Positions 7,576 to 13,179 of a DNA stretch of 15,372 nt are shown here, piece after piece. The stretch's first letter is position 1, and every line of letters starts with the position of its first letter. The position numbers and the translations under genes were made by a program. The notes beneath the pieces were generated by a model. That model was given only the letters and a program-made list of their open reading frames with translations, was not told the origin of the DNA and ran no database searches. Source of the DNA: PALSA-926 sp964476835 (GTDB lineage Bacteria; Pseudomonadota; Alphaproteobacteria; Micavibrionales; UBA2020). The DNA lies in NCBI GenBank assembly GCA_964476835.1, contig CAYZCE010000033.1, forward strand, positions 1-15,372, given 5' to 3'.

Positions 7576-8070
7576 ATGTCGGCGCCCGCATCCGTACCTT
7601 CGCAGCAATTGATCGACGCTTTCGTCGAGGCCGCCGGCGACGACGATCTCGCATCCATGATGCTGTTCGCCGACAACTGGCCCGCTCATGTGAACGAGCG
7701 CGACAGCACGGGCAAGACCGCGCTCACCTGGGCTGCGACCAACGACAAGATCGAGACGATGTTCTGGCTGATCGACACGCTCGGCGTCGACGTCAATGCG
7801 GCTGACCGCGAAGGATGGACGGCGCTGCACTTCTTCGCTTACCGCGGCGCGGCGGAAAATGTCGACGGCCTTCTGACGCGCAACGCGGATACGGACGCCG
7901 TGACCAATGCCGGCAACACGCCTGCGGAAATGGCCGACCAAATGAACCATGCCGCCATCGCCGCGCGCATCCGCGGCCACAAACCGGCTGCCATATCGCA
8001 ACCGAAGATCACCGCTCTCGCGAAACTGCCGCGAAAATCGCCGTTCGGCGGCAAGGGGCCGCGTGCATGA
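7576..8070 (+). CDS. Ankyrin-repeat protein, array member 1
   Basis: This 164-residue protein has the architecture shared by the array. Residues 9-35 form the helical cap (QQLIDAFVEAAG). Ankyrin repeats follow at about 43-75 (GKTALTWAA), 77-108 (GWTALHFFAY) and a degenerate one from 110 (GNTPAEMA). The conserved tail LPRKSPFGGKGPRA is at 151-164. Ankyrin repeats mediate protein-protein binding; no catalytic motif, signal peptide or membrane segment is seen, so it is probably cytoplasmic unless exported by a non-classical route. It is the first gene after the consensus promoter at 7516-7543 and has only a weak ribosome site (AAGGC, GGA). Its tail codons hold AAGGGG (8053-8058), 8 bases before the next start, which overlaps its stop as ATGA. 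Target unknown. Confidence 0.9.
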   Translation: MSAPASVPSQQLIDAFVEAAGDDDLASMMLFADNWPAHVNERDSTGKTALTWAATNDKIETMFWLIDTLGVDVNAADREGWTALHFFAYRGAAENVDGLLTRNADTDAVTNAGNTPAEMADQMNHAAIAARIRGHKPAAISQPKITALAKLPRKSPFGGKGPRA

Positions 8071-8711
8071 CGGCTGATGCCAAAAAGTCCGGAATGCCGC
8101 TGACGCCCGAGCAAACCGAGGCGCGGGAATTCATCACCGCCCTCTGGCGCGACAAGGCAAAAGCGGCGGAGATGATTGCGGACAATCCGGCCGTCGTCAA
8201 TCTGGCCTTGCACACGGGTGCGTATCCGCTGCACGTCGCCGCGATGACCGACAACGCAGAGCTACTCTCCTACCTCATCCTCAACGGCGCGGATGCCCGG
8301 GCGCGCACCGCCAAAGGCTCGTCGGCGCTGCATCTTGCCGCCTATGCCGGCTGCCTGCGCACGGCGGGGATCCTTCTGGGGAAGGGCCTTGATATCAATG
8401 CTCCGGAGCCGGACGGCTTCACGCCGCTCATGAAAGCCTGTCAGAAAGGACGGCTGGAGATGGTCGAGTTCCTGCGCGACAACGGCGCCAACCCGATGGT
8501 CGCGACCAAGAGCGGCCGCACGGCGCGCAAGCTTGCGGAAAAATATCCCGAGATTGCGGCCATCATCGACGCCTGGGTGGAAAAGATCGAGGCCGACAGG
8601 CACGCCGCCGCCGCCGAGAAGGTTGCGGTTGAACGCGCCGGCACCATCCTCCAGGGCCTGACAAAACTGCCGCGCAAGTCGCCGTTCGCCAACAAGGGGC
8701 CCAAGCCATGA
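8067..8711 (+). CDS. Ankyrin-repeat protein, array member 2
   Basis: This 214-residue ankyrin protein starts at the ATG that overlaps the previous stop (ATGA, 8067-8070). The reading frame is open further upstream to 7815, but that part overlaps member 1 and is rejected. The N-terminal cap (residues 17-45, TEAREFITALWRD) is the most divergent of the array and has NP in place of YP. Repeats lie at about 48-79 (AYPLHVAAM), 81-113 (SSALHLAAYAG), 115-146 (GFTPLMKACQKG) and 148-170 (GRTARKLAE). A charged Ala/Glu/Lys helix at about 170-192 links to the tail LPRKSPFANKGPKP (201-214). AAGGGG at 8694-8699, inside the tail codons, is the likely ribosome site of member 3. Binding partner unknown. Confidence 0.9.
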   Translation: MTADAKKSGMPLTPEQTEAREFITALWRDKAKAAEMIADNPAVVNLALHTGAYPLHVAAMTDNAELLSYLILNGADARARTAKGSSALHLAAYAGCLRTAGILLGKGLDINAPEPDGFTPLMKACQKGRLEMVEFLRDNGANPMVATKSGRTARKLAEKYPEIAAIIDAWVEKIEADRHAAAAEKVAVERAGTILQGLTKLPRKSPFANKGPKP

Positions 8712-9340
8712 CCCGCCGCGCGCCTTCATCGCCGCCGTCCACGCAGCCGCCCGGCCGCGCCAGCCTGCCGATGCAGGAACTCGACAAGTTCGTCGCCGCT
8801 GCGGCCGACGGCGACAAGGCGTATGTGATCACCTTCCTTGCCTTCAAGGCAGATTTCATCGACGCGCAGGACAGTGACGGCAACACCGCGCTGACCGCAT
8901 CCTGCAGCGCGGGCGAAATCGCCGTCGCCACGCACCTGCTCGACAACGGCGCCAACGCAGGTGCGCGCGACGCGCAGAACTGGTCGGCGCTGCATCTGGC
9001 CGCCTATAACGGCCGCCTCGACATTATCGAGCTGCTGCTCGCGCGCCAGGCGGATATCGAGGCTGTTGCGCAAGAAGGCTGGACGCCGCTCATGTGGGCG
9101 TGCGGCGCGGGGCAGCTGGAAGCCGCGGCGCTGCTGCTCGCCCACGGCGCCGACATCCACGCCGTGACCACGACCGGCCGGGACATGCTGAAGGTAGCGG
9201 AAGGCCATCCGGATATCATCGCGCTGATCCAGTCCCGCCTTGAGGCAGAGAAGCACAAGGACAGCCTGCTCGCCGACACGCGCCTGGTCACGCTGAAATC
9301 GCAGCCGCGTAAAAATCCATTCCGCCCGAAGGAACGCTGA
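8708..9340 (+). CDS. Ankyrin-repeat protein, array member 3
   Basis: This 210-residue protein begins at an ATGA overlap (8708-8711). Its first 20 residues are rich in Pro, Ser and Arg and are unlike its relatives. An internal ATG at 8771 (M22, MQELDKF) would remove them, but the overlap and the AAGGGG at 8694-8699 favour the longer form. The cap is at residues 23-50 (ELDKFVAAAADG). Repeats lie at about 55-86 (GNTALTASCSAG), 88-119 (WSALHLAAYNG), 121-152 (GWTPLMWACGAG) and a partial one from 154. The tail QPRKNPFRPKER (199-210) keeps PRKNPF but has lost the KGP end. GAAGGAA at 9328-9334 in the tail codons precedes member 4, which begins one base after the TGA. Confidence 0.9.
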   Translation: MTRRAPSSPPSTQPPGRASLPMQELDKFVAAAADGDKAYVITFLAFKADFIDAQDSDGNTALTASCSAGEIAVATHLLDNGANAGARDAQNWSALHLAAYNGRLDIIELLLARQADIEAVAQEGWTPLMWACGAGQLEAAALLLAHGADIHAVTTTGRDMLKVAEGHPDIIALIQSRLEAEKHKDSLLADTRLVTLKSQPRKNPFRPKER

Positions 9341-9341
9341 C

Positions 9342-9821
9342 ATGCCGTTGACGTCCGCCGACATCGAATTGATGGCTGCCGTCCGCTCCGGCATCCGCGC
9401 GCGCGTGGAAGAGGCGCTGGAACATGGTGCCAATATCTTCGCGCATGACGACAGGACGGGCTACGTGGCCCTGACCGAGGCGATCGTTTCCAACCACCTC
9501 CATATCGCGCAGCTGCTGGTGGAGTGGGGCGCGGACGTGAACGCGGCCGACGCCATGGGCTGGACGCCGCTGATGCGCGCCGCGCACGGAGGGCAGTTGC
9601 GCGCCGTCTACCTCCTCCTCAAGAGCAATGCCGACACCGAGAGGGAAGACGAAAACCAGCAGACGGCGCTGACGCTCGCGCAATGGGGCGGCTGCGGCCC
9701 CGTGATCGACATGCTGATGAAGTGGCCGGACGTCCAGCCGCCGCCGGCCGCCGACGAACTGATCGTCCGCCTCGCCGCCCGTCCGCCGTCGCGCAACCCG
9801 TTCGGCCCGAAGGGAAGGTAA
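9342..9821 (+). CDS. Ankyrin-repeat protein, array member 4
   Basis: This 159-residue protein starts one base after the stop of member 3, with GAAGGAA 7 bases upstream. Instead of the usual FVxAAG cap it opens almost directly with a repeat-like helix pair (residues 4-34, ADIELMAAVRSG ... LEHGANIFAHD). Further repeats lie at about 36-68 (YVALTEAIVSN, ending WGADVNAAD), 70-101 (GWTPLMRAAHGG) and 103-130 (QQTALTLAQWGG). The short segment MLMKWPD resembles the WPxM element after the last repeat of members 6 and 7. The tail is PPSRNPFGPKGR (148-159). GGAAGG at 9813-9818 lies within the last codons and serves member 5. No enzyme or export signal is visible; a protein-binding role is inferred from the fold only. 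Confidence 0.89.
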   Translation: MPLTSADIELMAAVRSGIRARVEEALEHGANIFAHDDRTGYVALTEAIVSNHLHIAQLLVEWGADVNAADAMGWTPLMRAAHGGQLRAVYLLLKSNADTEREDENQQTALTLAQWGGCGPVIDMLMKWPDVQPPPAADELIVRLAARPPSRNPFGPKGR

Positions 9822-9824
9822 CCG

Positions 9825-10307
9825 ATGCTTGATGCCGAAATCATCGTGCGTTTCGTCGAAGCCGCCGGCAAAGGCCAGACCGAGAACGTCCGCAGCTTCG
9901 CAACCGAACATCCCGATGCGCTCGATGCATGCGATTACGAAGGGACGACCGCGCTCCTGAATGCGTCGTGGTACGGCCATGCCGATACGGTGGAAGCGCT
10001 GCTCGACCTCGGCGCGTCGATCGGCATTGCTGACGGCCAGCACAATACGCCGCTCAGCGCCGCGATCGACCGCGACCAGCGCGGCGTGGTCGTCGTCCTT
10101 CTCCGCCATATTTCCGCTGATGCGGGTGCCTTCACGCATAGCCTCGGCGTCATCGAGAGAAGCCGCAACGCCGGCCTGATCGCGCATGTGCACGAAGCCC
10201 TGAAGATAGACGCCGAACGCGCGAAAGAGATTATCGCCGAAAGCCGTCTCGGCAGCCTGAGCGCCACGCCGCGCCGAAACCCTTTCACGAAGGGGCCGCG
10301 CACATGA
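9825..10307 (+). CDS. Ankyrin-repeat protein, array member 5 (degenerate repeats)
   Basis: This 160-residue protein starts three bases after the TAA of member 4, with GGAAGG 6 bases upstream. The cap at residues 4-34 (IIVRFVEAAGKG ... EHPDALDACD) is close to the family consensus. One clear repeat lies at about 37-68 (GTTALLNASWYGHADTVEAL) and a second at 70-100 has a weakened core (HNTPLSAAIDRD). The rest, about 101-145, no longer matches the ankyrin consensus and looks helical (LIAHVHEAL). Even so the tail TPRRNPFTKGPRT (148-160) is intact, which argues that the tail matters independently of the repeats. AAGGGG at 10290-10295 in the tail codons precedes the ATGA overlap with member 6. Confidence 0.86.
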   Translation: MLDAEIIVRFVEAAGKGQTENVRSFATEHPDALDACDYEGTTALLNASWYGHADTVEALLDLGASIGIADGQHNTPLSAAIDRDQRGVVVVLLRHISADAGAFTHSLGVIERSRNAGLIAHVHEALKIDAERAKEIIAESRLGSLSATPRRNPFTKGPRT

Positions 10308-10930
10308 CGACAGCCGCCGCCGTGGCCCAGCCGACATCCGCCGAGATCGATGCTTTCGTCGCCGCTGCCGGCACCGGAAACCTCGGCGCGCTCAAGGTTT
10401 TTCTCGACCATTACCCGGCCTTCATTGATATGCCCGACGCCGAAGGACGCCCGGCCCTGTGCCGGGCCATCGCGCGCAAGGAAGGGAAGACCGCGCAGTA
10501 CCTGATCGCCGCCGGCGCGGGCGTCGAGGTCGCCGACAAGGACGGCTGGACGCCTTTGCACCATGCCGCCTGCACGCGCGCCGCCGACGTGACGGAACTG
10601 CTGATCGGGAAAGGCGCCAAAGCCTCCCCCCGCAGCGGCAAAGGCGTTACGCCGCTGATGGTGGCATCCGAATTCGGCGCCGCCCTTGTCGGAAAGCTGT
10701 TGTTGGCCGAAGGCGCGGCAATTGACGAAAGCGACTTCAACGGCAACAGCGTGACAAGCCTTGCCGACCATCCCGACATGAAAAAATTGATCGAGGAATG
10801 GCCGGGAATGATGAGCCGCCGCGCCGAGATCCTTGCCGATTTCCGCCAACAGCAGGCGGCCGTCACGTCGCTGGAAAAGATATCGACCGCTGGCATACGC
10901 CGCAATCCGTTCAACAAGAGAGGTATGTGA
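10304..10930 (+). CDS. Ankyrin-repeat protein, array member 6
   Basis: This 208-residue protein starts at an ATGA overlap (10304-10307), 8 bases after AAGGGG. After about ten Ala/Thr-rich residues the cap at 12-43 (SAEIDAFVAAAGTG ... YPAFID) is close to consensus. Repeats lie at about 46-77 (RPALCRAIARKE), 79-110 (GWTPLHHAACTR) and 112-143 (GVTPLMVASEFG), followed by a degenerate one. KLIEEWPGMMSRR at about 160-173 is nearly matched in member 7, so these two share a post-repeat helix. The tail IRRNPFNKRGM (198-208) keeps RRNPF but ends differently. GAGAGG at 10918-10923 precedes member 7, whose ATG shares one base with the TGA of this gene. Confidence 0.9.
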   Translation: MTTAAAVAQPTSAEIDAFVAAAGTGNLGALKVFLDHYPAFIDMPDAEGRPALCRAIARKEGKTAQYLIAAGAGVEVADKDGWTPLHHAACTRAADVTELLIGKGAKASPRSGKGVTPLMVASEFGAALVGKLLLAEGAAIDESDFNGNSVTSLADHPDMKKLIEEWPGMMSRRAEILADFRQQQAAVTSLEKISTAGIRRNPFNKRGM

Positions 10931-11574
10931 TGACCGAGCCGTCCGCTGACACGTTCAGCGACTTTATCCGCGCCGCCGCTTTCGGCGGGATGGATGTGAT
11001 CGAGTCCTTCATCCGCGATTATCCGGATTGCCTTGATATGCGGGAACCGGGCAACGGCTATCCTGCCCTGTCTTTCGCGCTGATCATGGGACAGGAAGAC
11101 ATCGCACGCCGCCTGATGGAAGCGGGCGCGGGGCTTGAAACCGCCGACAATCTCGGCTGGACGCCGCTGCATCACGCCGTCCACCACAACCGCGAGAAAT
11201 TCATCGACGCGCTGGTCGCGTCTCAGGCGGATGCCGCCGCCGTCACCCATGCCAAGAAGACCACGCTGATGCTGGCCGTCACGTCGGGCAACGCCAGGAA
11301 CGTGAAAAAGATGCTCAAGGCCGGCGTTGCGCGGCATGCGCGCGACGACCGCGACCGCACGGCGGCCGACATTGCGACGCCTTGCTGGACCAAGGCTGCT
11401 GACTTGATCGAGGCGTGGCCGGAGATGCTGGACCGCCGCGAGAGCCTCAGGGATGCTGCCGCGCGCGCGGCGAAGGAAAGGGCAGCGAAAGCCTCGGCCG
11501 AATCCGTGCTCGGCAAGATCCAGACGCCGCCGAAAGGGCGCAATCCCTTTGGCAAGAAGGGCCCGAAGCCGTGA
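10930..11574 (+). CDS. Ankyrin-repeat protein, array member 7
   Basis: This 214-residue protein starts at the TGATG junction (ATG at 10930); the open frame upstream to 10798 overlaps member 6 and is not supported. The cap spans residues 6-37 (ADTFSDFIRAAAFGG ... YPDCLD). Repeats lie at about 41-73 (GYPALSFALIMG), 75-106 (GWTPLHHAVHHN), 108-138 (KTTLMLAVTSGN) and a partial one from 140 (RTAADIATP). LIEAWPEMLDRR at about 159-170 matches member 6. An Ala/Lys/Arg-rich helix (171-192) leads to the tail PPKGRNPFGKKGPKP. GAAGGG at 11556-11561 in the tail codons precedes the GTG start of member 8, which overlaps this gene's TGA as GTGA. Confidence 0.9.
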   Translation: MTEPSADTFSDFIRAAAFGGMDVIESFIRDYPDCLDMREPGNGYPALSFALIMGQEDIARRLMEAGAGLETADNLGWTPLHHAVHHNREKFIDALVASQADAAAVTHAKKTTLMLAVTSGNARNVKKMLKAGVARHARDDRDRTAADIATPCWTKAADLIEAWPEMLDRRESLRDAAARAAKERAAKASAESVLGKIQTPPKGRNPFGKKGPKP

Positions 11575-12185
11575 CGCAGGCCACCGCCGTTCCCGACCAA
11601 GATGCCATCGACGGCTTTTGCAAGGCCGCCGGCATGGGTGTTGTTTCTATCGTCGAAGATTTCATTGCGCTCTATCCCGGTTCCGTCGACGCGAAGGCGA
11701 CCAATGGCGAAACCGCGTTGATGCGCGCCGCATGGCATCAGAAGCAGCAACTGGTCGACCTGCTGCTTGCGCATCATGCCGACATCCACGCCGTCAGCAG
11801 CCGCGGCTGGACGGCGCTGATCATGGCCGCGTGGAAGGGCGATACGCCGATCGTGGGCACGCTCCTCAAGGCCGGCGCGGCCGTGAATGTGCAGTCCAAC
11901 GAAGGCCTGACGGCGCTGATGGTCGCTTCCAACATGGGCCGCGAGGAGACGGTGATCCGCCTGCTGCGCGAAAACCCGGACGACACGCTGACCGACAAGA
12001 GCGGTTTTACTGCACGGCAGATGGCCTTCGAGCGCGGCTATCCCAAGGTCGTGCGCCTGTTGGACCGCTTCGTGCGCGGAAATCAGAAAGAGGGCGTGAA
12101 AATTCTCGATGAGAGCGAACGGCGCCTTGCCGTGCTGCGCGTCAAGCCGCTGCGCTCGCCCTTCGGCAAGGGCCCGAAACCATGA
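11571..12185 (+). CDS. Ankyrin-repeat protein, array member 8 (GTG start)
   Basis: This 204-residue protein is taken to start at GTG 11571, overlapping the previous stop as GTGA and lying 9 bases after GAAGGG (11556-11561). An upstream in-frame ATG at 11415 lies inside member 7 and would add 52 residues unlike the family. The cap is at residues 9-40 (QDAIDGFCKAAGMG ... YPGSVD). Repeats lie at about 43-74 (GETALMRAAWHQ), 76-107 (GWTALIMAAWKG), 109-141 (GLTALMVASNMG) and a partial one from 142 (GFTARQMAFERG). A basic helix (160-183) leads to the tail KPLRSPFGKGPKP (192-204). It is the only array member with a GTG start. AAGGG at 12168-12172 in the tail codons precedes member 9. Confidence 0.9.
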   Translation: MTQATAVPDQDAIDGFCKAAGMGVVSIVEDFIALYPGSVDAKATNGETALMRAAWHQKQQLVDLLLAHHADIHAVSSRGWTALIMAAWKGDTPIVGTLLKAGAAVNVQSNEGLTALMVASNMGREETVIRLLRENPDDTLTDKSGFTARQMAFERGYPKVVRLLDRFVRGNQKEGVKILDESERRLAVLRVKPLRSPFGKGPKP

Positions 12186-12643
12186 CCTTGCCGGCGCAGG
12201 AAGAGATCCATGCTTTCGTCAAGGCCGCAGGCGATGGAAAAATCGACGACGTGCGCGCTTTCGTGGCGCTGTATCCGGACGCCATCAATGAGCAGAACAA
12301 CCACGGCACCCCGGCGCTGGTTTTTGCGGCTTATGACGGGTGCGATGATGTCATCGCCTTCCTGCTGGATTGCGGCGCAAACCTCGAAGTGCGGACGCGC
12401 GACGGCATGACGCCCCTGATAGCGGCAGCCATCCATGCGCCGATGGCGACCACGCAACTGTTGCGCGCGCGCGGTGCCGACGAAACCTTGCGCGACGACA
12501 AGGGGCGCAATGCGCGCGACATCGCCGCGCACTGGAACCGCGCCGACTTGGTTGCCCTATATGACGCAAGCGCGAAGGCAGCCGAACAGGCGCTGGACAA
12601 GCTGCGCGACCGCAAACCCCGAAACCCCTTTGGTCGTCCATGA
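12182..12643 (+). CDS. Ankyrin-repeat protein, array member 9
   Basis: This 153-residue protein is the shortest of the array and starts at an ATGA overlap (12182-12185). The cap at residues 5-36 (QEEIHAFVKAAGDG ... YPDAIN) is nearly the family consensus. Repeats lie at about 40-71 (GTPALVFAAYDG), 73-104 (GMTPLIAAAIHA) and a partial one from 106 (GRNARDIAAHWN). It is the closest relative of member 10: both contain GADETLRDD followed by GRxARD and a LYD helix. The tail is short, KPRNPFGRP (145-153), and has lost the KGP end; its codons carry no good ribosome site for member 10, although the ATGA overlap is retained. This suggests re-initiation coupling alone at that junction. Confidence 0.9.
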   Translation: MTLPAQEEIHAFVKAAGDGKIDDVRAFVALYPDAINEQNNHGTPALVFAAYDGCDDVIAFLLDCGANLEVRTRDGMTPLIAAAIHAPMATTQLLRARGADETLRDDKGRNARDIAAHWNRADLVALYDASAKAAEQALDKLRDRKPRNPFGRP

Positions 12644-13131
12644 CGCCGGCGCAGGATAATATCAACGCTTTCGTGCAGGCCGCCGCGCGCGGCGACATGA
12701 AGGAGATGCAAGTTTTCCTGACTGAATATCCAAAGGCGGCCGATGCGCGCGACGGGGACGGCCTCACGGCCCTGTTCTGCGCGGCGCACGAGGGGTGGAA
12801 GCCGGTGATCGCCATGCTGCTCAGCTGGGGCGCGCATATCAACGCCACGGCATCGAACGGCATGACGCCGCTGATGGCCGCCGCGGTCAAGGCGCCGCCC
12901 GCGATCAGCGAATTCCTGCTGGAAGAGGGCGCCGACGAAACCCTGCGCGACGACAGGGGCCGCACCGCACGCGATGTGGCCGCGGCCCGGGAGCGTGCCG
13001 GCCTTATGTTGCTTTACGATGTGCGGCAGGCGGAAGCCGAGGCGCGCGCAAAGCAGCAAGCCGCGCCGCTGGAAAAGCTGCGCCGCTTCAAGCCGAAGAA
13101 CCCTTTCGGCAAGGGCCCAGGCGCGGGTTGA
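12640..13131 (+). CDS. Ankyrin-repeat protein, array member 10 (last of array)
   Basis: This 163-residue protein starts at an ATGA overlap (12640-12643). The cap lies at residues 3-35 (PAQDNINAFVQAAARG ... YPKAAD). Repeats lie at about 38-70 (GLTALFCAAHEG), 72-103 (GMTPLMAAAVKA) and a partial one from 105 (GRTARDVAAARE), which with GADETLRDD marks it as a paralogue of member 9. An Ala/Glu/Arg-rich helix (127-143) leads to the tail KPKNPFGKGPGAG (151-163). No gene overlaps its stop; the next start is 48 bases away and has its own ribosome site. The intact NPFGKGP here therefore cannot be explained as a ribosome site for a neighbour. Its stop codon overlaps a TTGACT that may belong to the next promoter. 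Confidence 0.9.
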   Translation: MTPAQDNINAFVQAAARGDMKEMQVFLTEYPKAADARDGDGLTALFCAAHEGWKPVIAMLLSWGAHINATASNGMTPLMAAAVKAPPAISEFLLEEGADETLRDDRGRTARDVAAARERAGLMLLYDVRQAEAEARAKQQAAPLEKLRRFKPKNPFGKGPGAG

Positions 13132-13156
13132 CTTTGATGCGCGGCCGCGCAAAGAT
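13128..13156 (+). promoter_or_regulatory. Possible promoter with a palindrome in the spacer, before the cnoX-like gene
   Basis: TTGACT at 13128-13133 overlaps the stop of ankyrin member 10. A poor -10, AAAGAT, lies 17 bases later at 13151-13156. The spacer and edge hold a perfect 14-bp palindrome, TGCGCGGCCGCGCA (13138-13151), which could be an operator or chance in GC-rich DNA. No T run follows, so it is not an intrinsic terminator. Confidence 0.3.
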
Positions 13157-13179
13157 AGCGCCGTTATAAGGAATTCTTC

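Larger units (their letters stand above)
7576..13131 (+). other. Ten-gene translationally coupled ankyrin array with a common C-terminal tail
   Basis: Ten genes lie in one direction with no gap longer than three bases. Six junctions are ATGA (members 1-2, 2-3, 5-6, 8-9, 9-10) or GTGA (7-8) overlaps, one is TGATG (6-7), and two are gaps of one and three bases (3-4, 4-5). All products share an N-terminal helical cap or repeat-like start, divergent ankyrin repeats, and a C-terminal [RK][NS]PF tail, mostly extended by KGP[KR]. No other kind of gene interrupts the series. It begins at a consensus promoter and ends before the cnoX-like gene. Confidence 0.88.

Noticed and set aside
7815..8066. N-terminal extension of ankyrin member 2
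   Set aside because: It would overlap member 1 by 85 codons; the ATGA overlap, the AAGGGG and the family pattern favour 8067.
11415..11570. N-terminal extension of ankyrin member 8 to an ATG
   Set aside because: The added residues are out-of-frame member 7 sequence; the GTG at 11571 matches the family start and overlap pattern.
7576..13131. A CRISPR, toxin-immunity or phage-module reading of the array
   Set aside because: There are no short spaced DNA repeats, no nuclease or toxin domain, no integrase or phage gene; the repetition is at protein level in ankyrin units and tails.
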